64,000 nt of DNA from Synechococcus sp. MU1643. Lineage in GTDB: Bacteria > Cyanobacteriota > Cyanobacteriia > PCC-6307 > Cyanobiaceae. Positions 1-9,403 of this stretch are shown here, one piece after another. Position numbers and translations under genes: made by a program. Position 1 is the stretch's first letter; every line of letters starts with the position of its first letter. The stretch lies in assembly GCF_020514095.1 (NCBI RefSeq), contig NZ_VTKY01000005.1, positions 1 to 64,000 on the forward strand. Direction: 5' to 3'. The notes under the pieces were generated by a model. It was not told where the DNA came from, ran no database searches, and was given only the letters and a program-made list of their open reading frames with translations.

Positions 1-230
1 ACAACACCGTGGGATCGCTCCCTCTTGGTTTCGTAAGTCGCCTCAGACACATCAAGACTTTCGCCTCAAGCGCTTCGGCTTGCACGCTCGCCTCTCGGCT
101 CCCGCGCAAGACAAAACCATAACACCACAACCTTCACCCACGCAATAGGCACGCCCCATGGAGATCTGAAGGGTTGCTTCCACTGGCGCAATCCATTGCC
201 AGAACTACGTTTCAGTTGGAGGTCACCGCG

Positions 231-1688
231 ATGCCGACGCGTTTCACCGAACAAAGCCAGCGTTTCCGCCCCAACTCAAATGAAGAGCAGGTGCTGCAAA
301 AAGCACGGGAACACTTCGAAGCCACGCTGATTGGCGTGCAGGGGGAACTCGCCGGCAGCGTTGCCGCGATGGAACATCGCCGCTCTGACGACGCCCTGAA
401 CTACGGCGAGATCTTCCTGCGGGACAACGTTCCCGTGATGATCTACCTGATGCTGCAAGGACGCTTCGCCATCGTGAAGCAGTTTTTGAGCGTCAGCCTT
501 CAGCTCCAAAGCACCAACGTTCAAACCCGCGGTGTCTTCCCCACCAGCTTTGTGGAGGAAGAAGGAGAGCTGGTTGCGGACTACGGCCAACGCTCGATTG
601 GTCGCATCACCTCAGTGGATGCAAGCCTCTGGTGGCCGATTCTCTGCTGGATCTACGTCAAACGCAGTGGAGACAACGACTTCGGTCGCAGTCCTGAAGT
701 GCAACGCGGTTTACAACTGCTGCTCGATCTGGTTCTTCACCCCAGCTTCGAAGGCACACCGGTGCTGTTCGTTCCCGACTGCGCCTTCATGATTGACCGT
801 CCCATGGACGTATGGGGTGCGCCATTGGAGGTGGAAGTGCTGCTCTTCGCAGCGCTTCGCAGTTGTGTTGGGCTGATGGAACTCTGCCAACGCCACGAGA
901 ACAGCGTTCTTCTGGGAGAACGCCTGCGCCTGAGCCGGCAGTGGACCCATGACTTGCGGCAGTTCTTGCTGAAGCACTACTGGGTGACCAGCAAAACGAT
1001 GCAAGTGCTTCGGCGACGACCAACGGAGCAATACGGCGAAAACCAGCACCACAACGAATTCAACGTTCAGCCACAGGTCATCCCCGACTGGTTGCAGGAC
1101 TGGCTGGAGAACCGTGGCGGTTACATGATCGGGAACATGCGCACCGGACGACCGGATTTTCGCTTCTACTCCTTAGGAAATTCCCTGGCATCCCTTTTCG
1201 GGTTGCTGACAGCGCCACAGCAACGGGCCCTATTCCGACTGGTGCTGCACAACCGTGATCACCTCATGGCCCAGATGCCGATGCGGATCTGTCATCCCCC
1301 CATGGAGGGCGTGGAGTGGGAGAACAAAACGGGCTCCGATCCCAAAAACTGGCCCTGGAGTTATCACAACGGAGGCCACTGGCCGAGCCTGCTCTGGTTT
1401 TTTGGAGCATCCATCCTTCTGCACGAACGGCTAAATCCCCAGGCCGACGTGTTGCTGATGGGAGAGATGAAAACGCTGTTGGACGAGTGCTATTGGAGCC
1501 ATCTCAACCAACTCCCACGTCAGCAATGGGCTGAATATTTCGACGGCCCCACGGGTACCTGGGTTGGACAGCAGTCACGCACGTATCAAACCTGGACCAT
1601 CGTTGGTTTTCTGCTGATGCACCACTTTCTCCACGTCAACCCAGACGATGTGCTGATGCTCAACCTCGACGAATCGATGGGTCAATGA
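231..1688 (+). CDS. Neutral/alkaline invertase (glycoside hydrolase family 100)
   Basis: This 485-residue protein matches the cyanobacterial and plant neutral invertases, which cleave sucrose to glucose and fructose in the cytoplasm. Seen: the family-typical stretch reading ALNYGEIFLRDNVPVMIYLM near residue 55 and the tryptophan-rich C-terminal part with ENKTGSDPKNWPWSYHNGG. The ATG at 231 is chosen over an upstream in-frame start because GGAGG lies 8 bases before it. The length is normal for GH100. No signal peptide is visible. It stands alone, convergent with petD. In marine Synechococcus it probably helps turn over sucrose used as a compatible solute (inference). Confidence 0.9.
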   Translation: MPTRFTEQSQRFRPNSNEEQVLQKAREHFEATLIGVQGELAGSVAAMEHRRSDDALNYGEIFLRDNVPVMIYLMLQGRFAIVKQFLSVSLQLQSTNVQTRGVFPTSFVEEEGELVADYGQRSIGRITSVDASLWWPILCWIYVKRSGDNDFGRSPEVQRGLQLLLDLVLHPSFEGTPVLFVPDCAFMIDRPMDVWGAPLEVEVLLFAALRSCVGLMELCQRHENSVLLGERLRLSRQWTHDLRQFLLKHYWVTSKTMQVLRRRPTEQYGENQHHNEFNVQPQVIPDWLQDWLENRGGYMIGNMRTGRPDFRFYSLGNSLASLFGLLTAPQQRALFRLVLHNRDHLMAQMPMRICHPPMEGVEWENKTGSDPKNWPWSYHNGGHWPSLLWFFGASILLHERLNPQADVLLMGEMKTLLDECYWSHLNQLPRQQWAEYFDGPTGTWVGQQSRTYQTWTIVGFLLMHHFLHVNPDDVLMLNLDESMGQ

Positions 1689-1708
1689 CGAATCACAGGA
1701 GCCATCGC

Positions 1709-1736
1709 ATAAAAAAACCCGGCTCAACGAGCCGGG
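1709..1736 (-). terminator. Intrinsic terminator of the petB-petD operon
   Basis: Read on the minus strand, CCCCGGCTC and GAGCCGGG form a stem followed by a run of seven T. It lies just past the petD stop codon. Confidence 0.85.
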
Positions 1737-1763
1737 GTATGTGAACTGAGCTCAAGCGAGCGA

Positions 1764-2246
1764 TCAGAACAGGCCAAGGGTCAGGGACTTGTCGATCGGA
1801 AGTGCCGCACCAATACCGAGATAGATGGTGACCAGTGTTCCGGTCAGGAACACTGTCATCGCAACGGGACGTCGAAAAGGATTCTGGAACTTGTTGAAGC
1901 TCTCGATGAAAGGAACAAGCATCAAACCCAAGGGGACCAGGGTTTGCAAAGCAATGCCCAGAAGCTTGTTGGGAACAACCCGCAGGATCTGGAAGACGGG
2001 ATAGAGGTACCACTCAGGAAGGATTTCCAGAGGGGTTGCGAAGGGATCAGCCTTGTCGGCGAGCATCGCTGGATCCAGTACGGCCAGACCAACCACACAG
2101 GCGATGGTGCCGAGGATCACCACCGGGAAGATATAGAGGAGATCGTTCGGCCAGGCAGGTTCACCGTAGTAGTTGTGACCCATGCCCTTAGCGAGCTTGG
2201 CCCGCATCTTGGGATCTGAGAGGTCAGGCTTCTTGAGAATGTGCAT
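1764..2246 (-). CDS. petD: Cytochrome b6f complex subunit IV
   Basis: 160 residues, the usual PetD length. The protein starts [20 protein letters not shown] and has the three expected membrane helices. The [13 protein letters not shown] motif (about residue 77) contributes to the quinol-oxidising Qo site. It works with cytochrome b6 in the thylakoid membrane, passing electrons from plastoquinol to plastocyanin or cytochrome c6. It lies 39 bp downstream of petB on the same strand, and the pair ends at a clear terminator. Confidence 0.97.
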
Positions 2247-2285
2247 CAGTTAGTCCAGGTGTTGAGGGAACAGTAGGAACGCAAA

Positions 2286-2942
2286 TCACAAGGGACCAGA
2301 AATGCCCTGCTTCCGGATCATCAGGAAGTGCATGAGCATGAACACCGCCAACAGCCAAGGCATCACGAAGGTGTGCAGGCTGTAGAAGCGAGTGAGGGTG
2401 GCTTGGCCAACGCTTTCGCCACCGCGAAGCAGTTCGACCATGAAGTCGCCAACCACAGGAATTGCGGCAGGCACGCCGGAAACGATTTTCACGGCCCAGT
2501 AACCAACCTGATCCCAGGGCAGGGAGTAACCGGTCACACCGAAGGACACCGTAATCACAGCCATGGTCACGCCAGTGACCCAGGTGAGCTCACGGGGACG
2601 CTTGAAGCCACCGGTGAGGTACACGCGGAACACGTGGAGGATGAGCATCAGCACCATCATTGATGCGCTCCAGCGATGGACGGAACGAATCAACCAACCA
2701 AAGCTGACGTCGGTCATCAGGTACTCGACCGACTTGTAAGCCTCAGCAACGGTGGGCTTGTAATAGAAGGTCATCGCGAACCCAGTCGCGAACTGGATCA
2801 GGAAGCACACCAACGTGATGCCCCCCAGGCAATAGAAAATGTTGACGTGGGGGGGCACGTACTTGGAACCAATGTCGTCAGCAATGTCCTGGATTTCCAG
2901 ACGTTCCTGGAACCAGTCGTAAACCGGTGATGAGTTCGCCAT
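2286..2942 (-). CDS. petB: Cytochrome b6
   Basis: 218 residues starting [18 protein letters not shown]. The ATG at 2942 is preferred over an in-frame start two codons upstream because it matches the family N-terminus. The four-helix b6 core is present, with haem-ligand histidines in the segments [18 protein letters not shown] and [17 protein letters not shown]. It is the haem-carrying membrane subunit of the b6f complex, co-transcribed with petD. It is divergent from the protease gene at 3010, leaving only about 67 bp for both promoters. Confidence 0.97.
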   Translation of the reverse strand: MANSSPVYDWFQERLEIQDIADDIGSKYVPPHVNIFYCLGGITLVCFLIQFATGFAMTFYYKPTVAEAYKSVEYLMTDVSFGWLIRSVHRWSASMMVLMLILHVFRVYLTGGFKRPRELTWVTGVTMAVITVSFGVTGYSLPWDQVGYWAVKIVSGVPAAIPVVGDFMVELLRGGESVGQATLTRFYSLHTFVMPWLLAVFMLMHFLMIRKQGISGPL

Positions 2943-3009
2943 GCACAAGCGGGCTCGAGTTGCGAAAGTCTACTGAGCACGCTTCTGCCACTGAGGCGAA
3001 CCCACCGCG

Positions 3010-4287
3010 ATGTATCCAACTGTTAACGATCTTTCAGACTGGCTGCGGCGCAAGGGGTTTCGAACGCTCCGCCAACTCATCGCAGCTGCTCTTTGCTGCT
3101 TTTTGGTGCTGGGCAGCGCCTGCACAGTCGTTGCACTTAGCGACACACAACAGCTCGTGGTGGACAGCTGGCGGCTTGTGAACCAGGGTTTTTGGAACCC
3201 AGAGCAACTCGATGCGGTGCGTTGGAAGCGTCAACGGCAGAAGGCCATGGAACGCAGCATCGAGAGCAGTGACGATGCCTATTCAGCTATCGAAGCGATG
3301 CTGGCTCAGTTGGGCGACCCCTACACCCGGCTGCTTCGTCCAGAGGACTACACGGCGCTGAAGGACAGCACCAACGGAAGCCTCAGCGGTGTGGGCTTGC
3401 AACTGGGGCCGGATGAAAGCAGCAATGGCGTTGTAGTGATTTCGGCCCTCGAGGGCTCACCCGCCGGCGAGGCGGAGATTACCAGTGGGACTCAACTGCT
3501 TTCTGTTGATGGCCGTGCCGTTGTGGATCTTGGACTTGAGGGAACCGTGGCAGCGCTGCGGGGAGACGTGGGATCGCAGGTGGTGCTGACGCTGGACAAC
3601 GGCAGCGGAGAACCAAACGAGCTGACCCTGGAACGCCGCAGCGTGGATCTGAGACCGGTGCGCACACGGCGCTTACGCAGCGGCAGTCACACCCTTGGCT
3701 ATCTGCGGATCACCCAGTTCAGCGAAGGAGTCCCCGAACAGGTGAAAGAGGCACTCACAGAACTCCAGAACAAGGACATCGAAGGGTTGGTGCTCGACCT
3801 TCGCAATAACTCAGGCGGTTTGGTGAGCGCTGGATTGGCGGTCGCCGACAACTTCCTTTCCGGTGGCCCCATCGTTGAAACCCGCAACCGCGAGGGGATC
3901 AATGACACCATCCAGGCCAGTCTCCAGACGATCTACGACGGACCGATGGTCACCCTCGTGAATGGAGGAACGGCCAGTGCGAGTGAAATCCTTGCTGGAG
4001 CTCTTCAGGACAACGAACGCGCCACCCTGCTCGGAGGCCAAACGTTTGGGAAAGGGCTGATCCAAACGCTGACCAACCTCAGTGACGGCAGCGGCCTCGC
4101 CGTGACCGTTGCCGGGTATGTGACACCGAGTGGACGGGACATCCAAGGGGAAGGCATCGCACCCGATCGTGGGTTGTCAGATCCGGAACCCCTGAATCCC
4201 GGTGGTGATGGTGATCGCTGGCTCTCGGAAGCCGAACAATGGATGGAGGCCCTGCTGGAACAACCCGCTGACGACACCGAGGCATGA
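3010..4287 (+). CDS. ctpA: Carboxyl-terminal processing protease (CtpA/PRC family, S41)
   Basis: 425 residues. A hydrophobic segment at about residues 22-42 (LIAAALCCFLVLGSACTVVAL) looks like a signal peptide or anchor. It is followed by a PDZ domain (GVGLQLGPDESSNGVVVISALEGSPAGEA) and the tail-protease catalytic core with NGGTASASEILAGALQDN (nucleophile Ser) and FGKGLIQT (Lys). The family includes the lumenal enzyme that trims the D1 protein of photosystem II. Cyanobacteria carry up to three paralogues, so D1 as substrate is inference. The stop codon overlaps the start of the next gene, implying co-translation. Confidence 0.88.
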   Translation: MYPTVNDLSDWLRRKGFRTLRQLIAAALCCFLVLGSACTVVALSDTQQLVVDSWRLVNQGFWNPEQLDAVRWKRQRQKAMERSIESSDDAYSAIEAMLAQLGDPYTRLLRPEDYTALKDSTNGSLSGVGLQLGPDESSNGVVVISALEGSPAGEAEITSGTQLLSVDGRAVVDLGLEGTVAALRGDVGSQVVLTLDNGSGEPNELTLERRSVDLRPVRTRRLRSGSHTLGYLRITQFSEGVPEQVKEALTELQNKDIEGLVLDLRNNSGGLVSAGLAVADNFLSGGPIVETRNREGINDTIQASLQTIYDGPMVTLVNGGTASASEILAGALQDNERATLLGGQTFGKGLIQTLTNLSDGSGLAVTVAGYVTPSGRDIQGEGIAPDRGLSDPEPLNPGGDGDRWLSEAEQWMEALLEQPADDTEA

Positions 4288-5549
4288 GCCAGCGGACTTA
4301 TCACGACCCTCTGCACCGAGGCATTGGTCTTGACCGCCAAGCCCCAGCCGAGGGGATGGTGATGGACCTAGTGGACACGGCGCCGTTCCAACGCCTGCGT
4401 CGCATCCGCCAGCTGGGCCCGGCCTACCTCACCTTTCACAGCGCTGAATCCAGTCGATTCACCCACTCACTTGGTGTCTTTCATCTGGCGCGTCGTGCGT
4501 TTGAGCGGATGCTGCCTTTGGCACCAGAGCTGGAGACGTACCGGGGGCTGCTCTACGGGGCCGCTTTGCTCCATGACATCGGCCATGGCCCCCTCAGCCA
4601 CACCGGCGAAGAGATGTTTGGCCTGCGCCATGAAGCATGGTCAGCACGGGTGATTCGGCATCACCCACAGATCCGTGACTGTCTGGAGAGCCATGGAACC
4701 GGCACGGCTGAGGCGGTGGCGGACCTGCTGGAACATGGACGCAGCCCTCACCCGCTGATCAAACACTTGGTCAGCAGTCAGCTGGATTGCGACCGACTGG
4801 ATTACCTCCTGCGCGACAGCTACAGCACCGGAACGCGCTACGGGCAGCTGGATCTCGACCGCATCCTTGGAGCACTGACCCTGGCCCCTGACGGGGACAT
4901 GGCCATTCATCCCAAGGGTCTGATGGCTGTGGAGCACTACCTGGTGGTGAGGAACCTCATGTACAGGAGCGTCTACAACCACCGGCTGAATGTGGTGTGC
5001 AACTGGCTGCTGGAAAAACTGATCTTGACAGCACGACAACTGGGCCCTGAGCAGGTGTGGGCGGATGAGGTGATGGCCAGCTGGCTCTGGCAACCGAACC
5101 AGATCCGATTGGAGGACTTCCTCGCCAACGACGACCAACGCACCGGCTACCACCTCCAGCGCTGGCAAGCCGAAGCGCCAGCGGCCCTGGCTGAACTGAG
5201 TGGGCGTTTTCTGGATCGACGCCTGCTTAAAGCAACAGCCGTCGAGCATCTTTCTCCGGCTGATCAACTGCAATTGCTCGCGACAGCCAGGCGGTTGGCC
5301 GATCGTCATGGCCACGACCCTGAACTCTGCTGCGGATTGCGTCATCAACAGCTGCGCGGATACCACCCCTATCGAGGCGGCTTACGCCTCTGGGACGGGC
5401 AACAGCTCCAAGCCCTGGAGAAAGCCTCTCCTTTGGTCGCCAGTCTCGCGACCCCAGCGGCAACCTCCTGGCTGATTCACCCCCGTGACATCAGTATCGA
5501 GCTCAGGAAGGAGATGGACGTTGAATGGCCCCGAGCAGCAGCAGCGTGA
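4284..5549 (+). CDS. HD-domain metal-dependent phosphohydrolase (dNTPase-like)
   Basis: 421 residues. The HD signature is LLYGAALLHDIGHGPLSHTGEE at about residues 90-111, with an upstream histidine in SRFTHSLGVFHLARR and a later aspartate in SSQLDCDRLDYLLRDS. This arrangement is that of SAMHD1/dGTPase-type HD proteins. The substrate is not shown by sequence. The ATG overlaps the ctpA stop. It ends inside the leader region of minC, so the protease, HD protein and min genes may form one transcript. Confidence 0.8.
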   Translation: MSQRTYHDPLHRGIGLDRQAPAEGMVMDLVDTAPFQRLRRIRQLGPAYLTFHSAESSRFTHSLGVFHLARRAFERMLPLAPELETYRGLLYGAALLHDIGHGPLSHTGEEMFGLRHEAWSARVIRHHPQIRDCLESHGTGTAEAVADLLEHGRSPHPLIKHLVSSQLDCDRLDYLLRDSYSTGTRYGQLDLDRILGALTLAPDGDMAIHPKGLMAVEHYLVVRNLMYRSVYNHRLNVVCNWLLEKLILTARQLGPEQVWADEVMASWLWQPNQIRLEDFLANDDQRTGYHLQRWQAEAPAALAELSGRFLDRRLLKATAVEHLSPADQLQLLATARRLADRHGHDPELCCGLRHQQLRGYHPYRGGLRLWDGQQLQALEKASPLVASLATPAATSWLIHPRDISIELRKEMDVEWPRAAAA

Positions 5550-5556
5550 AGCAGCC

Positions 5557-6195
5557 ATGACATTGAGGCTTCCCGACCAGCGCCTTGATCACTGGAGGGA
5601 TCGTTTGCCTGATCTGCTGAGCAGGTGGTCCCAACCGATCGTTGATCTCGATTGCGGGGACTGGAACCTGAATTGCAACGACCTCGCGGATTTGTGCTCC
5701 GCCGTCACCGAGGCAGGCCATCAACTCGGACGAATCACCGGCCGGATTCCCGAGACCGTTGTAAGTGCTTCAGCCTTGGGACTGGATGCGAGCCGTTCCA
5801 ACACGCCTTCCAACCGTGAACTCCAGCCCAATCCTGTGAGGACGGCCCCTTCCGACCTGTTGTTTCACCACGGCACCCTGCGCTCCGGCGACCATCTCCA
5901 AAGCGAGCGCACCATCCTTCTCTACGGCGATGTGAATCCCGGAGCAAGGATCAGTTCAACTGCTGATGTCTTGGTGTGGGGTCGCCTGCGGGGCGTTGCC
6001 CACGCCGGATGCGAGGGGGCAACGACCGCGAAAATCGTTGCTCTGCAGCTGCGGCCACTGCAACTGAGGATTGCTGACGCTGTAGCCCGAGGCCCAGAGG
6101 ATCTGCCCCAGGCAGGTTTGGCCGAACAAGCCGAACTCAAAGATGGCGTGATCGCCATTGAACCCGCCGTCATCCAGAGCTTTCAAAAACGCTGA
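5557..6195 (+). CDS. minC: Septum site-determining protein MinC
   Basis: 212 residues. The C-terminal half carries the MinC beta-helix signature: HHGTLRSGDHLQSERTILLY, then GDVNPGARISSTADVLVWGRLRGVAHAG. MinC blocks FtsZ polymerisation away from mid-cell and binds MinD. The start is taken at the ATG at 5557, 8 bp after the preceding stop. An in-frame upstream extension would overlap the HD gene. It is first in a minC-minD-minE operon, the standard cyanobacterial order. Confidence 0.93.
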   Translation: MTLRLPDQRLDHWRDRLPDLLSRWSQPIVDLDCGDWNLNCNDLADLCSAVTEAGHQLGRITGRIPETVVSASALGLDASRSNTPSNRELQPNPVRTAPSDLLFHHGTLRSGDHLQSERTILLYGDVNPGARISSTADVLVWGRLRGVAHAGCEGATTAKIVALQLRPLQLRIADAVARGPEDLPQAGLAEQAELKDGVIAIEPAVIQSFQKR

Positions 6196-6251
6196 ACTCG
6201 TTGTCAGAGCTAAAAGCCAGATTATTCTGGCCGCACCAAAGCAGAACCCTG

Positions 6252-7064
6252 GTGTCGACGACCCGAACCATTCTCATCTGTTCTGGCAAGGGCGGTGTCG
6301 GAAAAACAACGACCACGGCAAACCTTGGTATCGCCCTTGCCCGCCAGGGCGCCAAGACTGTGGTTCTTGACGCGGACTTCGGTCTTAGGAACCTCGATCT
6401 GCTGCTGGGCCTGGAAAACCGCATCGTCTACACCGCCCAGGAGGTGCTTGCGGAGACCTGCCGGCTTGAGCAAGCCCTGGTGAAACACAAGCAAGAGCCC
6501 AATCTGGCCCTGCTCCCTGCAGGCAACCCTCGGATGCTCGAGTGGCTCAAGCCCAAGGACATGCAGGCCATCGTTGCTCTGCTGGAACGCCAGTTCGATT
6601 ACGTGTTGATCGACTGCCCTGCAGGCATCGAAGACGGATTCAAAAATGCCGCGGCCGCAGCCCGAGAAGCTGTGGTGATCACCACCCCGGAAGTGGCCGC
6701 CGTAAGGGACGCTGATCGAGTGATCGGGCTTCTGAACACCCAGGGTGTGCAACCGGTGCAGCTTGTGCTCAACAGGGTGCGCCCAAAGATGATGTCGAAC
6801 CAGGAAATGCTTTCGGTGGACGATGTCACCGACATTCTGGCGTTACCTCTTTTAGGGCTTGTTTTCGAAGACGAACAGGTAATCGTGAGCACCAACCGCG
6901 GTGAACCCTTGACCCTGAGTGATTCGTCTTCCCCAGCGGCTCAGGCCTACGGCAACATCGCTCAACGGCTTCAGGGCGAAGACATTCCTCTGATGGACCC
7001 CTCCCAGGCCCGCCGCGGCCTCCGCGCCAGGATGCGCAAGCTGATGCAAACCCGGATTTTCTGA
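6252..7064 (+). CDS. minD: Septum site-determining ATPase MinD
   Basis: 270 residues from a GTG at 6252, chosen because MinD proteins start a few residues before [17 protein letters not shown], the deviant Walker A motif. The switch region [12 protein letters not shown] and a C-terminal amphipathic helix ([14 protein letters not shown]) for membrane binding are visible. MinD recruits MinC to the membrane and its ATPase is stimulated by MinE. A longer TTG start at 6201 is possible. Confidence 0.96.
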   Translation: MSTTRTILICSGKGGVGKTTTTANLGIALARQGAKTVVLDADFGLRNLDLLLGLENRIVYTAQEVLAETCRLEQALVKHKQEPNLALLPAGNPRMLEWLKPKDMQAIVALLERQFDYVLIDCPAGIEDGFKNAAAAAREAVVITTPEVAAVRDADRVIGLLNTQGVQPVQLVLNRVRPKMMSNQEMLSVDDVTDILALPLLGLVFEDEQVIVSTNRGEPLTLSDSSSPAAQAYGNIAQRLQGEDIPLMDPSQARRGLRARMRKLMQTRIF

Positions 7065-7068
7065 GGCG

Positions 7069-7377
7069 ATGACAGTCAAGGAATTCATCGACAAACTCCT
7101 GCGCCGTCAGCCCGCCAGTGCAGAAACAGCCAAAGAGCGGCTCCAGTTGGTGCTGGCCCACGACCGCAGCGACCTCAATCCGGAGCTGCTCGAACAAATG
7201 CGCCGCGAGATCCTCGAAGTGGTGGCCCGCTACGTGGAAATCGACCTCGCGGAAGGTGATGTGAGCCTCGAGACGGAAGACCGCGTCACCGCCCTGGTGG
7301 CCAACCTGCCGATCCGTCGCCCGATCGCCCAACCAGCGAAGGTGGAACCCTCTGAGCAGCAACCTGCTCAAGCTTGA
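7069..7377 (+). CDS. minE: Cell division topological specificity factor MinE
   Basis: 102 residues with the MinE core: [20 protein letters not shown] (anti-MinCD helix), then [20 protein letters not shown]. It releases MinD from the membrane and sets division-site placement. It begins 4 bp after minD. The last bases overlap the TTG start of the next gene. Confidence 0.96.
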   Translation: MTVKEFIDKLLRRQPASAETAKERLQLVLAHDRSDLNPELLEQMRREILEVVARYVEIDLAEGDVSLETEDRVTALVANLPIRRPIAQPAKVEPSEQQPAQA

Positions 7378-7628
7378 AACCTCGGATCCTGAATCTCCTC
7401 ACCCCCGCTGAACAGCGGGTGGTGATGTTGTTGCTCGAAGGCCTCAACAACCGAGCTATCTCCAAGCGATTGGTGATCAGTCATCGCACCCTTGAGTGTC
7501 ATATCAGCAGGGCACTCCGGAAGAGCGGTTGTCGCAATCGACTCGAGCTGGTGTTTGGGCTGATCAGGGATGGAGACCCCGCATTGAATCGCCAGGCAGC
7601 CGGTAAGATGCAATCCATGCCGGCTTAG
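7374..7628 (+). CDS. Small LuxR-type helix-turn-helix regulator
   Basis: 84 residues from a TTG that overlaps the minE stop (TTGA). It consists almost wholly of a LuxR/GerE helix-turn-helix: [26 protein letters not shown], then [17 protein letters not shown]. No receiver or sensor domain is present. Its last 10 bases run into tRNA-Thr, and the TAG stop lies inside the tRNA's D-arm side. Coupling to minE suggests co-expression with the division operon. The regulatory target is unknown. Confidence 0.75.
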   Translation: MKPRILNLLTPAEQRVVMLLLEGLNNRAISKRLVISHRTLECHISRALRKSGCRNRLELVFGLIRDGDPALNRQAAGKMQSMPA

Positions 7629-7690
7629 CTCAGAGGTAGAGCAGCGCTTTTGTAAAGCGAAGGTCATCGGTTCAAATCCGTTAGCCGGCT
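7619..7690 (+). tRNA. tRNA-Thr (anticodon TGT)
   Basis: A full cloverleaf fits. The acceptor arms are GCCGGCT and AGCCGGC, the D-arm is GCTCAGAGGTAGAGC, the anticodon loop TTTGTAA reads TGT, and the T-arm contains GGTTCAAATCC. CCA is not encoded. Confidence 0.95.
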
Positions 7691-7699
7691 TGATCTGAA

Positions 7700-7873
7700 T
7701 CAGGACGACGGGCTGCGGTCGGATTCGCCCGCCAGCAGCCAGAAGAAGAACAACCCCAACAGCCAGGGGAGAAGATTCAGTTGAAGCGTCCAGGTGAAGA
7801 CAGCTTCCAGGGGCTCCAGCACCCAATGAAGCAAGGCCATCACAAGCAGACAGAGCCCAACAAGCGAGATCAC
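7700..7873 (-). CDS. Small hydrophobic membrane protein, coupled to sua5
   Basis: 57 codons from a GTG at 7873 that overlaps the sua5 stop codon (GTGA). The product is mostly hydrophobic (VISLVGLCLLVMALLHWV, then LNLLPWLLGLFFFWLLAG), giving two likely membrane helices, and ends in a short polar tail GESDRSPSS. I do not recognise a family. The start overlap and uninterrupted hydrophobic frame support a real gene. Function unknown. Confidence 0.6.
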   Translation of the reverse strand: MISLVGLCLLVMALLHWVLEPLEAVFTWTLQLNLLPWLLGLFFFWLLAGESDRSPSS

Positions 7874-8469
7874 TCGAGCACCTCAACCCCTGCCGGAATC
7901 ACAGCACCACGTCGCACCATGCGCCAGCGTCCGTCCTCGACCCAGACCAACACCGTGCTGGCCTGGCCCGAGGGTTGAGGCCAGGGCTGCGGACCCAGCT
8001 GAGCGACATCAGGGAAAACCAACGACGCCTCTGCTGCGGTCATGCTCGCAGGTTCTCCGGAACGATTGGCACTGGTCGTGGCCAACGGCCCGCTGATCTG
8101 AAGCAGAGCACGGGTCTGCTCACAGGCCGGAATGCGGCAGCCCAGCGTTGTGCCACCTGGATTGAGATATCGGCCAGCTCCGCCATCACGGGCAGGCACC
8201 ACCAGGGTGAGCGCTCCAGGCCAATTGCGCTCAGCCAAGGCTTCAACCTCCCGATGGCACGGAACCGCAACCTCGTGAAGCAAGTCGTTCACAGATGCCC
8301 CCATCAAGATGAGGGGCTTGTCCGCCGGTCGGCGTTTCAGGCGCCAGAGAGTCTGGGCTTGATCGGGAAGCACCGCCAGTCCCGGCAGGGTGTCGGTGGG
8401 AATGACGGCCGCTTCGCCGGCACGAAGCCGCAAGGCCAGATCGGTGGCGGCCAGAACCGGAGCGGGCAT
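7870..8469 (-). CDS. Threonylcarbamoyl-AMP synthase (Sua5/YrdC/YwlC family)
   Basis: 199 residues from the ATG at 8469. The YrdC-type fold is shown by AGEAAVIPTDTLPGLAV near the N-terminus, LKRRPADKPLILM, and the SGPLATTSANRSGEPA motif. The enzyme makes L-threonylcarbamoyladenylate for the t6A modification at position 37 of tRNAs reading ANN codons, which fits its position beside tRNA-Thr. It is shorter than full Sua5 and lacks that protein's C-terminal domain. It lies 28 bp after prmC on the same strand. Confidence 0.9.
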   Translation of the reverse strand: MPAPVLAATDLALRLRAGEAAVIPTDTLPGLAVLPDQAQTLWRLKRRPADKPLILMGASVNDLLHEVAVPCHREVEALAERNWPGALTLVVPARDGGAGRYLNPGGTTLGCRIPACEQTRALLQISGPLATTSANRSGEPASMTAAEASLVFPDVAQLGPQPWPQPSGQASTVLVWVEDGRWRMVRRGAVIPAGVEVLE

Positions 8470-8497
8470 GAATCCTTCCTTCATCGCAAGGGTTGCA

Positions 8498-9403
8498 TCA
8501 GCTTGATGCGGCAGGTTTGCGAGCAAGCGCAAAGCGAAGGGTCCCCTCAAGATCTGCGGCCGTGCTGACCTCCACCAAGCCGGCATCCCGCAGCAGCTGG
8601 ATCACCTGAGCGCTCTGGTCGTGATGGTGTTCGAGCAGAAGCCAGCCACCAGGCGACAGCCCTGTTGGTGCTCCATTCACCACGGCCCGGATGGCATCCA
8701 AGCCATCCGGGCCCCCACGTAACGCCATATGAGGTTCATGGTCACGAACCACAGCCTCAAGACCGTCAACCACAGCACCGGGGATGTACGGAGGATTGCT
8801 GACCACAAGATCCAGGCTCCCCCACCAAACCTTTAGAGGAGTCCACCACGAACCGAGGTGCAGCGAACAGTTGTGATGCGGGGCGCAACGCGCAAGGTTG
8901 CGTTCTGCCAGACGCAAGGCATCGGGACTGAGGTCGACGCCATGCCCCGGTGACGTCGGCCAGGCGCGGGCTAAACCCACAGCGATGGCCCCTGAGCCGG
9001 TGCCGAGGTCAGCCCAACAGGTGGGGGGAGTGGCGTTGAACTGGCCCAGGGCCAGATCCACCAGCAGTTCCGTTTCCTGCCGGGGAATCAATGCGGCAGG
9101 CGACGACTCAAGCAGCAAATCCCTCCAGGGACAGAGCCCCACCAAGTGCTGCAGGGGAACATCCCCGTAAAGATGCCGCTCCCACAGATCAGAAAGCGCC
9201 TCAAGGGACTGCTCTAGGGCGACGGTGCGCGTGGGGTCCAGCAACAGTCGTTGCAGGCTGGCCCAACGAACGCCACCGGCCAGATCAAGCAACCAATCGA
9301 GATCAGCTGCGGTGCCACCCCGGGCGAGTTGTTGACGCCTCCACTGCAACACGTCAGTGCCGGGCACGGTTTTGCAGTCTGTCAAGGCCGAGGCTTGCGC
9401 CAA
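8498..9403 (-). CDS. prmC: Peptide chain release factor N5-glutamine methyltransferase
   Basis: 301 residues. The N-terminal helical domain includes HLYGDVPLQHLVG and IPRQETELLVDL, followed by a class I SAM-binding fold (WADLGTGSGAIAVGLA) and the catalytic NPPY motif in DLVVSNPPYIP. It methylates the GGQ glutamine of RF1 and RF2. It overlaps the end of the decayed dprA by about 20 bp and precedes sua5. Confidence 0.93.
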   Translation of the reverse strand: MAQASALTDCKTVPGTDVLQWRRQQLARGGTAADLDWLLDLAGGVRWASLQRLLLDPTRTVALEQSLEALSDLWERHLYGDVPLQHLVGLCPWRDLLLESSPAALIPRQETELLVDLALGQFNATPPTCWADLGTGSGAIAVGLARAWPTSPGHGVDLSPDALRLAERNLARCAPHHNCSLHLGSWWTPLKVWWGSLDLVVSNPPYIPGAVVDGLEAVVRDHEPHMALRGGPDGLDAIRAVVNGAPTGLSPGGWLLLEHHHDQSAQVIQLLRDAGLVEVSTAADLEGTLRFALARKPAASS

